Below are positions 7,779 to 15,460 of a stretch of DNA of 15,460 nt, piece by piece; position 1 is the first letter of the stretch; each line of letters begins with the position of its first letter. Location: positions 1-15,460 of the forward strand of contig CAZQHE010000100.1 of NCBI GenBank assembly GCA_964593155.1. The letters run 5' to 3'. Position numbers and translations under genes: made by a program. The DNA comes from JAJRXK01 sp964593155. Its GTDB lineage: Bacteria > Krumholzibacteriota > Krumholzibacteriia > JAJRXK01. Below the pieces are notes generated by a model. That model was not told the DNA's origin. It saw nothing but the letters and a program-made list of their open reading frames with translations, and did not search any database.

Positions 7779-8312
7779 TCAACCCACGTTGGCTCCCGAC
7801 GGCTCGGCGTCGAGGGCCGCGGCAGCAGCGTTGACCACCGACGCGATCCGCACCGCGTCGTGGACCATGGCCTTCGAGGCGCCGTGCTGCAGCACGGTCT
7901 TCTCGTGGGCCTGGATGCACTGACCGCAGCCGTTCACCGCACTGACGGCCAGCGCCCACAGCTCGCGGTCGAGCTTGTCCTCGGCGGGGGCGCCCAGCGC
8001 CTGCATCCGTAGCCGCGCGGGGATCTGCGCGTACTCCGGATCCTCCACCAGGTGCAGGAAGCGGTAGTAGACGTTGTTCATGCCCATCGTCGCCGCGATC
8101 GACTTGGCCAGGGCCACGTCCTCGTCGGTCAGTTTGCCCTGGACCTCCTCCTCCGCGGCGGCCAGCAGCTCGGCGTTGCGGGCGGCGAAAGCGCAGGCCA
8201 CCAGCGTGCCGTAGACCTGACGCTCGTTCAGGTTCTGGCTGTTGAACACCGTGCCCAGGTTCAGGCGGATGTCGCGGGCGGCCTCGGGCAACTGATCTCT
8301 CACCCATTCCAT
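7779..8312 (-). CDS. ahpD: Alkyl hydroperoxidase AhpD (carboxymuconolactone decarboxylase-like fold)
   Basis: This 177-residue all-helical protein carries the AhpD active site VNGCGQCIQAHE. E117, C129, C132 and H136 fall one residue from the catalytic Glu118, Cys130, Cys133 and His137 that I recall for M. tuberculosis AhpD. The CxxC pair reduces AhpC and has weak peroxidase activity of its own. It follows ahpC with 35 bases between them, on the same strand, so they form an ahpCD operon. The start at 8312 has GGAAG about 6 bases upstream and gives the family N-terminus (WVRDQLPEAARDIRLNL). The frame is open further upstream, but that part is antisense noise over ahpC. The electron donor to AhpD is not in view. 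Confidence 0.93.
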   Translation of the reverse strand: MEWVRDQLPEAARDIRLNLGTVFNSQNLNERQVYGTLVACAFAARNAELLAAAEEEVQGKLTDEDVALAKSIAATMGMNNVYYRFLHLVEDPEYAQIPARLRMQALGAPAEDKLDRELWALAVSAVNGCGQCIQAHEKTVLQHGASKAMVHDAVRIASVVNAAAAALDAEPSGANVG

Positions 8313-8347
8313 GTCGATCTTCCTTTCTCTCGTCGCTGCGAGGGGAG

Positions 8348-8890
8348 CTAGGCGACGACCAGGGTCTCCTCGCCCTTCTGCCAGTTGCAGGGGCACAGCT
8401 CGTCGGTCTGCAGGGCGTCGAGGATGCGCAGCGTCTCCTCGGGGTTGCGGCCCACGTCGAGGCCGTTCACCGAGACGTGCTGGATCGTGTCGTCGGGATC
8501 GACGACGAAGGTCGCCCGCAGGCACACGCCCTCGTTCTTGTCGAGGATGCCCAGGGCCTCGCTGAACTCGCGCTTCACGTCGGCGAGCATCGGGAAGGGC
8601 AGGTCGCGCAGGTCGTCGTGGTCGTTGCGCCAGGCGAAGTGGACGAACTCGCTGTCGGTCGACATGCCCAGGATCTGGCAGTCGCGGTCGGCGAACTCGC
8701 GGTTCAGCTTGCCGAAGGCGGCGATCTCGGTGGGGCAGACGAAGGTGAAGTCCTTCGGCCAGGCGAAGATCACCTTCCACTTGCCCCGGTGGGTGTCGTT
8801 GTCGATCTCGGCGAAGGCCGTCGAGGGCTTCTCGTTGTCGACGGTCGCGGTCAGCGAGAACTGCGGGAGCTTGTCTCCGACGGTCAGCAT
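8348..8890 (-). CDS. ahpC: Alkyl hydroperoxide reductase AhpC, 2-Cys peroxiredoxin of actinobacterial type
   Basis: This 180-residue peroxiredoxin has the peroxidatic Cys52 in FTFVCPTE and the C-terminal DELCPCNWQKG with Cys166 and Cys168. The sequence resembles the mycobacterial AhpC that is recycled by AhpD (PGKWRVVFFWPKDFTFVCPTEIAAF type) more than the enterobacterial AhpC that uses AhpF, and the adjacent ahpD fits this. It reduces hydrogen peroxide, organic peroxides and probably peroxynitrite in the cytoplasm. The start follows GGAGG by 8 bases. It is the first gene of the ahpCD unit and is divergent from oxyR, which is likely to control it. Confidence 0.95.
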   Translation of the reverse strand: MLTVGDKLPQFSLTATVDNEKPSTAFAEIDNDTHRGKWKVIFAWPKDFTFVCPTEIAAFGKLNREFADRDCQILGMSTDSEFVHFAWRNDHDDLRDLPFPMLADVKREFSEALGILDKNEGVCLRATFVVDPDDTIQHVSVNGLDVGRNPEETLRILDALQTDELCPCNWQKGEETLVVA

Positions 8891-8954
8891 GGTCCAACCC
8901 TCCTCGGTCGGGCTCGGGAACTGATGCGGGGACCGCTCCGTCCCCGGACGCGGT

Positions 8955-8986
8955 GAACGTAATGACCGTTCGAACGAACATTCCAA
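8955..8986. promoter_or_regulatory. Candidate ahpC promoter with nested OxyR-like dyads
   Basis: In the oxyR-ahpC intergenic region, GAACG (8955-8959), a 7-base gap and CGTTC (8967-8971) form an inverted repeat with the half-site spacing of LysR-type/OxyR sites. The perfect palindrome GTTCGAAC is at 8968-8975. For the minus strand, TTGGAA (8986-8981) and CATTAC (8964-8959), 16 bases apart, could be the -35 and -10 of ahpC, which would put the dyads in the spacer and over the -10 box. An AT-rich tract, 8981-9015, probably holds the oxyR promoter. Confidence 0.4.
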
Positions 8987-9074
8987 TTGATTGATCTTTG
9001 GTTTGCGATAACATGCTGTGAACGACGGATCATCGCAGGGTGGTCCCGGCCCGTACCGGATTGGAGATCGCACC

Positions 9075-10028
9075 ATGGACAGGACTCCCGGCGACGGCAC
9101 CCAACCCCGCACCCGGCCGACCATCCGCCAGCTCGAGTACGCCGTCGCGGTGGCCGAGCACCTGCACTTCCGCCGCGCGGCCGAGGCCTGCCACGTGACG
9201 CAGCCGGCGCTGTCGTCGCAGATCCAGGCGCTCGAGGACACCCTGGGCGTGCAGCTCTTCGAGCGCGCGGCCCGGAAGGTCCTGCTCACACGGGTGGGGC
9301 GGGAGGTGGTCGCCCAGGCCCGACACGTCCTCGCCGAAGCCGACGCCCTTTTCGACACCGCCCGGGCGGCGCGCGAGCCCCTGGCCGGCCTGCTGCGGTT
9401 GGGCGTGATCCCGACCGTCGCGCCGTACCTGCTGCCCCGTGTGCTTCCCGGCCTGCGCGAGCGCTTCCCGCGGCTCGAGCTGTTCCTCCGCGAGGAGTTC
9501 ACGGACGTCCTGCTCGAGCGCCTGAGCGAGGGTGAACTCGACGTGCTGTTGCTGGCGCTGCCGCTGCCGGGCGAGGTCGAGGCGTTGCCGCTGTTCCGCG
9601 ACGAGTTCCGTCTCGCGGTGCCGGCCGAGCACCCGCTGGCCGGCCGCGAGTGCGTGGACGAGTCCGATCTGGCCGATCAGGACGTCCTGCTGCTGGAGGA
9701 CGGCCACTGCCTGCGCGACCAGGCCCTGGCCGTCTGCAACCAGGCCGGTGCCCGCGAGGCCTCACGCATGCGGGCCACCAGTCTGGGTACTCTTGCGCAG
9801 ATGGTGGCCGGAGGCCTGGGCACGACGCTCCTGCCGAAGATGGCGCTCGAGGTCGAGGGGCGGGCCGACGGCGTGTGGGTGATCCCCTTCGGCGAGCCCA
9901 GGCCCTACCGCGAGATCGGCCTGGCCTGGCGCAAGGCGTCGAGCCGGGCGCCCGAGTACCGTCAGCTGGGGCGGGTGCTCGTCGAGCTGCTGGGATACGA
10001 TTCCACGTCGGTCACGCCGAATCCGTGA
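9075..10028 (+). CDS. oxyR: OxyR, peroxide-sensing LysR-family regulator
   Basis: This 317-residue LysR-type regulator has an N-terminal helix-turn-helix (about 18-75, with HFRRAAEACHVTQPALSSQIQALE) and a C-terminal sensing domain. The peroxide switch is visible: C212 in LLEDGHCLRDQA and C221 nine residues later, the same local sequence and spacing as Cys199/Cys208 of E. coli OxyR. When oxidised to the disulfide it should activate the divergent ahpCD genes, whose start is 184 bases away. ATG at 9075 is preferred because GGAG lies at 9063-9066; a GTG at 9018 would add 19 non-homologous residues. A minor oddity is an N-terminal extension of about 15 residues before the HTH. Confidence 0.94.
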   Translation: MDRTPGDGTQPRTRPTIRQLEYAVAVAEHLHFRRAAEACHVTQPALSSQIQALEDTLGVQLFERAARKVLLTRVGREVVAQARHVLAEADALFDTARAAREPLAGLLRLGVIPTVAPYLLPRVLPGLRERFPRLELFLREEFTDVLLERLSEGELDVLLLALPLPGEVEALPLFRDEFRLAVPAEHPLAGRECVDESDLADQDVLLLEDGHCLRDQALAVCNQAGAREASRMRATSLGTLAQMVAGGLGTTLLPKMALEVEGRADGVWVIPFGEPRPYREIGLAWRKASSRAPEYRQLGRVLVELLGYDSTSVTPNP

Positions 10029-10036
10029 TCCAGGGG

Positions 10037-10077
10037 TTGCTTTTCGCCCGAATTGCTTGATAATGAAATTCAAGTTC
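10037..10077 (+). promoter_or_regulatory. Promoter with Fur-like box upstream of the 79-aa gene
   Basis: TTGCTT (10037-10042) and GATAAT (10059-10064, five of six -10 bases) are 16 bases apart. Starting at the -10 box, 10059-10077 matches the 19-bp Fur consensus (GATAATGATAATCATTATC) at 14 positions. CTTGA (10056-10060) and TCAAG (10070-10074) also form an inverted repeat there. A metal- or peroxide-responsive Fur/PerR-type repressor would fit next to oxyR, but this is inference. Confidence 0.4.
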
Positions 10078-10142
10078 GGCGTTCGCGCGGTCGAGGCCCG
10101 GCCCCGGAACGATCGCCGATCCTCGGATCCGGGAGGCCCGCC

Positions 10143-10382
10143 ATGCTGCAGCGCCACGACCGTGGACCGCACGACGTGCCCAGCTACGAGATCGAAACGC
10201 CTGACTGGTCGCTGCGTCTGTCGCCGCGGGAATTCTGCCAGCTCGCCTGCGAACTCGAGTCGTGGTTCCGCGAGAACCGCGAGCAACTGATCGACGACGT
10301 CTGCCGCGAGACGGCCCAGGACGAGAACCCCGAGCTGGGGACGGTGGAGCGGGGAAGCCGCGCCGTTTCGCAAAGGAATTGA
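10143..10382 (+). CDS. Small protein of unknown function (79 aa)
   Basis: I do not recognise this protein. It is acidic to neutral and mostly helical by eye (PREFCQLACELESWFRENREQLIDDVCRE, residues about 28-56), with three Cys and no membrane segment or signal peptide. The gene is well framed: GGGAGG at 10131-10136, 6 bases before ATG, a candidate promoter at 10037-10064 and a strong terminator at 10487. It lies 114 bases after oxyR on the same strand and could be read from oxyR or alone. The last 20 residues are basic and low in order, so the conserved part is probably the first 60. Confidence 0.6.
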   Translation: MLQRHDRGPHDVPSYEIETPDWSLRLSPREFCQLACELESWFRENREQLIDDVCRETAQDENPELGTVERGSRAVSQRN

Positions 10383-10486
10383 CACCGCCGGGAACTCGCG
10401 CGAGGTGCCCGACGTTTTCAGCACGGTACGGATCGATAACGCCGCAGTCTCCTCCTTCAGTCGTTCACCGAGCGGGATTGCGGTTC

Positions 10487-10528
10487 GCGGCGGCCCGGGG
10501 TCTCCGAGACCCGGGCCGCCGCTCTTTT
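10487..10528 (+). terminator. Intrinsic terminator after the small gene
   Basis: A 17-bp GC stem (10487-10504 with one bulged G, pairing with 10506-10522) has a one-base nominal loop and is followed by TCTTTT. This is the clearest intrinsic terminator in the window. It ends the transcript of the 79-aa gene, and of oxyR if they are cotranscribed. The stretch 10529-10641 beyond it shows nothing I can name. Confidence 0.85.
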
Positions 10529-10641
10529 CGTGGTCACGTTTTCGACGGCATGGCGTTCGCCCCGGTGCGACTAGGCTCGGTCGGTCCCCGCTCGCGAACG
10601 CTCGCGCGCCTCGTGGGCTCCGCGTCCTGCCGCCTGGCGGC

Positions 10642-11100
10642 ACCACCGAGGAGACGCCGTGCGCCTGGGCGCTGCAGTTCCAGGTCGACGAGAACCTCAC
10701 CTTGTCCGAGTTCGGCGCCTCGACGGTCGCCGCCAAGCGGTAGCTGGGGCGTCAGTGGGCCTCGCGCCTGGGATTGTCGGTCTCGACCAGTTCGAGTGAG
10801 TCCGGTCACGACCAGACCGTTGCGAGCAACGGAGATCTGACCACGACGAGTGGTTTCCAGGATCGAGACGCATGGGCGGTCGGCATCGATCTCCTGTTCC
10901 TGCGCTACGCGGGCGCCGACGATGCACGCATGCACTTCTTCTGGGGTCACGCCGAGTACGGCATTGCCTACGCGCGCGACGACATCGACCGCACCCTGCG
11001 TTCGGAGGACGTGTCCGGCGAGAGTGTGCGCGAGGAGTCGGTCGAACAGTGGCGCCTGAGTGGTTCGGGCGTTCGCTTCGGGCTGAGCGCGTATTTCTAG
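10642..11100 (+). pseudogene. Broken outer-membrane beta-barrel-like gene with in-frame amber stop
   Basis: One reading frame continues through a TAG at 10741-10743. Before it lies WALQFQVDENLTLSEFGASTVAAKR, and after it LGRQWASRLGLSVSTSSSES through to SGSGVRFGLSAYF and a stop. The alternating polar/hydrophobic strands and the final Phe are typical of a small outer-membrane barrel. There is no start codon with a ribosome binding site and no signal peptide, so the 5' end is also lost. The change could be CAG to TAG (Gln to stop). The stretch from DDARMHFFWGHAEYG to the last strand looks short for a barrel, so an internal deletion is possible. The piece after the stop (GTG at 10774 to 11100) could be called a 108-aa protein, but it has no convincing ribosome binding site. 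Confidence 0.55.
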
Positions 11101-11191
11101 TCGCTGTCGCGGTGCCGCGGCCGACCCTCTCGGCGCCGAGACCGTCGTTCCGACGCTCCGTGCCGACTTTCGCAGGGGAAGTGACGCACGA

Positions 11192-11219
11192 AGGGGCCGC
11201 CGGAACTCCGGCGACCCCT
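11192..11219 (-). terminator. Hairpin downstream of the secreted-protein gene at 11250
   Basis: AGGGG plus CGCCGGA (from 11192) pairs with TCCGGCG plus CCCCT (to 11219), with one mismatch and a 3-4 base loop. It begins 31 bases after the stop codon in the minus direction. Only a short TTCG follows, so termination may be weak. It could also stop read-through from the plus strand. Confidence 0.45.
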
Positions 11220-11249
11220 CGCGTTCGGAACGGTGGATTCGCTTCCGGC

Positions 11250-11915
11250 CTACTGCTGGTACAGCGCCTTCACCTTGGCGAAGCTGCTCTCGTCGGTCGA
11301 GACGACCAGGTCGGCACCGATGACGATCTCGCCGAAGGGCTCGACGTCGGTCTCCCACACGTTCACGCCGCGCATCTGGATGCCCCACTGCACGGGACGG
11401 GCGGGGTCGTTGATCGTGTCGAGGCTCAGCGAGTAGGCGCCGATGGCGTCGACGGGGATGACGGTCTCGTTCACCGTCGAGAAGTCCGGCGCGAAGTCAC
11501 GGATGAAGGCCGTGACGGTGTGGGCGTCGGTCAGCGTGTTCGACAGGACCTCGAAGGTGAACACGATGGTCTCGCCGGCGAGGCTGCCGTCGAGGACCTC
11601 GGCGTAGCCGTTGGCTTCCATGATCTTGTTGCCCGGCGCGCCGGGGCCGCCGCCGCCGATGTACCAGAACGGATCGGGGTCGTTGATGGTGTTCGGGGCG
11701 AAGGTCAAATCGGTGCCGTCGAACGAGGCGCGCAGATCGGCGAAGCCCCAGGGGCTGGCGAACTGGAAGGCGCCGTCGCCGTCGGGCGCGGGGAGGTTGA
11801 ACACGTTCATGAACCCGTTGGTCATGGTGGCCGGGTCGGTGGTCACCTGGACCTGCGCGGATCCCGCGACCGGGACCAGCAGCGCGAGCATCGCGACGAT
11901 CGCAATTGCCTTCAT
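11250..11915 (-). CDS. Secreted beta-rich protein, possible carbohydrate-binding module, with KVKAL C-terminal tail
   Basis: This 221-residue protein has a Sec signal peptide (MKAIAIVAMLALLVPVAGSA, cleavage after residue 20). The middle, ETIVFTFEVLSNTLTD through AFIRDFAPDFS, then LDTINDPARPVQWGIQMRG and NVWETDV, resembles jelly-roll modules that I recall from secreted proteins of marine Bacteroidetes that act on polysaccharides. This is a memory-based inference, and I know no catalytic residues for it. The tail STDESSFAKVKALYQQ is nearly that of the protein at 2757-3449. ATG at 11915 follows AGGAG by 7 bases; an upstream in-frame extension lacks a signal peptide. The promoter contains a dyad that is also found ahead of the GH16 gene. 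Confidence 0.82.
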   Translation of the reverse strand: MKAIAIVAMLALLVPVAGSAQVQVTTDPATMTNGFMNVFNLPAPDGDGAFQFASPWGFADLRASFDGTDLTFAPNTINDPDPFWYIGGGGPGAPGNKIMEANGYAEVLDGSLAGETIVFTFEVLSNTLTDAHTVTAFIRDFAPDFSTVNETVIPVDAIGAYSLSLDTINDPARPVQWGIQMRGVNVWETDVEPFGEIVIGADLVVSTDESSFAKVKALYQQ

Positions 11916-12037
11916 GGATGATCTCCTGGGAGTCGTGGCGTAACGCTTCGGCGAGTTGGGGACGAACCGACGCCCCACGCCGCAGCGGTGATCGTGGCCC
12001 GGCGCATGGGTCGGAATCGCCGGGATTCGATGATATC

Positions 12038-12069
12038 ATCATACACTTTGTTCGGGAGCCGAATCAAGT
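12038..12069 (-). promoter_or_regulatory. Promoter and 25-bp operator of the secreted-protein gene
   Basis: On the minus strand TTGATT (12067-12062) and TATGAT (12043-12038) are 18 bases apart and match four and five consensus bases. Inside the -35/spacer region lies a dyad at 12045-12069: left half ACTTTGTTCGG, centre GAG, right half CCGAATCAAGT (9 of 11 paired). The same dyad occurs at 15015-15039. The perfect palindrome GATGATATCATC (12029-12040) overlaps the -10 box and covers the likely transcription start. A repressor at the 25-bp dyad would block RNA polymerase. Confidence 0.55.
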
Positions 12070-12161
12070 CGGATCCGCGAGCGGGCGCGGCCGCGCCCGT
12101 GCCGGTGGTCCAGATACTGACTTCCAGGGGTCCCGGGTGCCCAGGGCGGCCTGGATGGCTC

Positions 12162-14390
<2,229 letters not shown>

Positions 14391-14597
14391 TCCTCGTCCT
14401 CGTGGGTTGGCGCAGGAACAGGCACGATGGGGGTGGCATCGTAAGACCGGGCCGTGGGGAGCACCAATCCCGGCGGTGGCAGATCACGTTTCCGTGGTTC
14501 TCGCGTGCGCACGGCGGACTGCGGTGGCCCGCCGTCCGGCGTTGGCCTACACTGCGGGCGTTCACGAACCCCTGTCCGATTCCCGGAAGGAACGATC

Positions 14598-14939
14598 ATG
14601 GCGAAGTCCCGTGTCGACTGGTATTACCACCGCCCCGGTTGAAGCTCCTGCGCGAAGGCCTCCAAGTTCATGGAGGCGAAGGGCGTGGACGTCGCGGAGA
14701 AGGTGTCGGCCAGCAAGAAGCTCGGCGAGAACGACGCGAAGAAGCTGATCCGCGACGCCTCGAAGGTCCACGTGGCCAAGGGCAAGAAGCTCGACACCTT
14801 CGACGGCGGCACCGCGAAGAAGGAGGTCGTGGAGAAGATGCTCGGCAGCACCGGCAACCTGCGGGCGCCCACGATCAAGGTCGGCAAGACGCTGCTGGTG
14901 GGCTTCAACGAGGACGTCTACGACCAGGTCATGGGCTGA
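14598..14939 (+). CDS. ArsC-family selenoprotein with UxxC active site (in-frame UGA = selenocysteine)
   Basis: Reading through the TGA at 14640-14642 gives a 113-residue thioredoxin-fold protein of the ArsC/Spx type. Strand 1 is RVDWYYHRPG, then U15-S-S-C18, helix KASKFMEAKG, and a C-terminal NLRAPTIKVGKTLLVGF with Pro91 where ArsC-like proteins carry their cis-Pro region. The redox residue normally a Cys is Sec, paired with Cys18. AAGGAA lies 5 bases before ATG 14598, the frame is open and codon-typical on both sides of the TGA, and a SECIS-like hairpin follows. It is probably a cytoplasmic thiol oxidoreductase; true arsenate reduction is uncertain. If UGA is taken as a stop, the gene splits into a 14-codon leader and an 89-residue piece starting at ATG 14670 that lacks the active site. 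Confidence 0.87.
14658..14677 (+). promoter_or_regulatory. Bacterial SECIS hairpin
   Basis: GCCTCCA (14658-14664) pairs perfectly with TGGAGGC (14671-14677) around the 6-base loop AGTTCA. The loop starts 22 bases after the UGA and has G as its second base followed by U. This fits what I recall of bacterial SECIS rules (stem of at least 4 bp, G within the first two loop bases, about 16-37 bases from UGA). It would bind SelB and direct selenocysteine insertion. Confidence 0.8.
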
Positions 14940-14970
14940 GCCCGAACGACCCGGTCGACGACACGGGAGG

Positions 14971-15001
14971 CAGGGTGTCGCGGGCGCGCGATGCCCTGTT
15001 T
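14971..15001 (+). terminator. Intrinsic terminator after the selenoprotein gene
   Basis: CAGGGTGTCGCG (14971-14982) pairs with CGCGATGCCCTG (14987-14998), including two G-U wobbles, around a 4-base loop. TTT follows. It starts 32 bases after the stop codon and separates the selenoprotein from the GH16 gene. Confidence 0.6.
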
Positions 15002-15014
15002 CCTCGGCCCGCGG

Positions 15015-15039
15015 ACTTTGTTAGACTGCCGAACAAAGT
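15015..15039. promoter_or_regulatory. 25-bp operator upstream of the GH16 gene, shared with the gene at 11250
   Basis: The left half is ACTTTGTTAGA, the centre CTG and the right half CCGAACAAAGT, with a perfect 9-bp outer pairing (15014-15022 with 15032-15040). The dyad equals the one at 12045-12069 at the same spacing; this copy has a perfect right half and that one a perfect left half. A -10-like TAGACT (15022-15027) lies in its centre, so a bound protein would cover the promoter. The GH16 start codon is 25 bases downstream. Confidence 0.55.
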
Positions 15040-15064
15040 CGCCGAGCCCCCATCGGGAGAGTCC

Positions 15065-15460
15065 ATGCGTCCGGTCGCCCCGTTCGTCCTGTTCCTGTTG
15101 ATCCCGGTGGTCCTCGGGCCGGCGCGGGCCGCGGCTCCGGCGTCCGATCCGCCGTACGAGCTGGTCTGGAGCGACGAGTTCGACGGCACCTCGCTCGACC
15201 TCGACAAATGGGAGCCGCAGATCGGCACCGGTTGTCCGGACCTCTGCGGCTGGGGCAACGAGGAACTGCAGTACTACCGCGCCGAGAACGCGACGGTGGC
15301 CGACGGCCTCCTCACGATCACCGCGCGCGAGGAGCGCATCGAGGAATCGAACTACACCTCGGCGCGCCTGCGCACGCGCCACCGCGGCGACTGGACCTAC
15401 GGACGCTTCGAGATCCGCGCGCGGATGCCGATCGGCCAGGGGATGTGGCCGGCCTTCTGG
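15065..15460 (+). CDS. Glycoside hydrolase family 16 (beta-glucanase/laminarinase type), 5' part, cut by the window end
   Basis: The first 132 codons are present. A signal peptide (MRPVAPFVLFLLIPVVLGPARA, cleavage near 22-24) directs secretion. The mature start, YELVWSDEFDGTSLDLDKWEPQIG, then GWGNEELQYY (62-71), TSARLRTR (98-105) and YGRFEIRARMP (112-122), are typical of the GH16 laminarinase-like fold. The sequence stops at GMWPAFW, just before the region where the ExDxxE catalytic motif is expected, so activity and exact substrate cannot be judged. GGAG lies 5 bases before the ATG. The upstream dyad links its control to the secreted protein at 11250. Confidence 0.9.
   Translation, partial: MRPVAPFVLFLLIPVVLGPARAAAPASDPPYELVWSDEFDGTSLDLDKWEPQIGTGCPDLCGWGNEELQYYRAENATVADGLLTITAREERIEESNYTSARLRTRHRGDWTYGRFEIRARMPIGQGMWPAFW

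Noticed and set aside
10741..10743. TAG read as pyrrolysine or another recoded amino acid
   Set aside because: The frame also lacks a start, signal peptide and ribosome binding site, and no active-site motif surrounds the codon, so simple decay is more likely.
10534..11388. Minus-strand frame of 284 codons over the beta-barrel remnant
   Set aside because: It is Arg-rich with no family signature and overlaps the 3' end of the well-supported secreted gene at 11250. The plus-strand reading has barrel-like strands.
12082..12099. 18-bp GC palindrome CGGGCGCGGCCGCGCCCG between isocitrate dehydrogenase and the secreted gene
   Set aside because: It has no loop bases and no T-run on either strand, so it is a poor terminator. 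It could be an operator, but nothing else supports that.

Overview
The window is GC-rich DNA from a diderm (Gram-negative) bacterium. It encodes a TonB-dependent outer-membrane receptor, a remnant of an outer-membrane beta-barrel protein, and several Sec-secreted proteins. No 16S rRNA, tRNA or other firm taxonomic marker is present. A tentative placement is an uncultured lineage of the FCB type (Eisenbacteria or Krumholzibacteriota-like). This rests on the gene mix, a UGA-containing ArsC-like selenoprotein gene, and secreted proteins that share a short C-terminal tail. All coding sequences have the same GC-rich codon habit and there is no mobile element.

Layout. Positions 1-112 hold a cluster of hairpins. 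The minus-strand block 113-5041 reads, in transcription order, a PutP-like sodium:solute symporter, a secreted protein with a KVKAL C-terminal tail, a YjbQ/UPF0047 protein and a copper-type (OprC/NosA-like) TonB receptor. On the plus strand, 5310-7684 encodes the two subunits of an Nfn-type bifurcating NADH/ferredoxin:NADP+ oxidoreductase. A convergent terminator follows, then ahpC-ahpD on the minus strand, divergent from oxyR on the plus strand: a peroxide sensor facing the peroxidase it probably controls. A 79-codon unknown gene with a good promoter and ribosome binding site comes next and ends at a strong terminator. A broken beta-barrel gene occupies 10642-11100. A second secreted protein with the KVKAL tail (11250-11915) and a monomeric NADP-isocitrate dehydrogenase (12162-14390) lie on the minus strand. 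At the right end are a short UGA-containing gene that is almost certainly a selenoprotein and the start of a GH16 glucanase gene cut by the window edge.

The most interesting items are below. (1) The in-frame UGA at 14640-14642 sits in a UxxC redox motif and is followed by a hairpin that meets bacterial SECIS rules; ordinary annotation would lose the active site. (2) A 25-bp dyad with half-site ACTTTGTTCGG lies in the promoter of the secreted gene at 11250 and just upstream of the GH16 gene, which suggests a small shared regulon, perhaps for polysaccharide use. (3) Two unrelated secreted proteins end in nearly the same tail, [ST]TDE-[GS]-S-[WF]-[SA]-KVKAL-[FY], a candidate sorting or anchoring signal.

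Functionally the window leans towards redox balance and oxidative defence. Nfn and isocitrate dehydrogenase supply NADPH, AhpC, AhpD and OxyR handle peroxide, and the ArsC-like selenoprotein is probably a thiol oxidoreductase. Envelope and uptake functions make up most of the rest.
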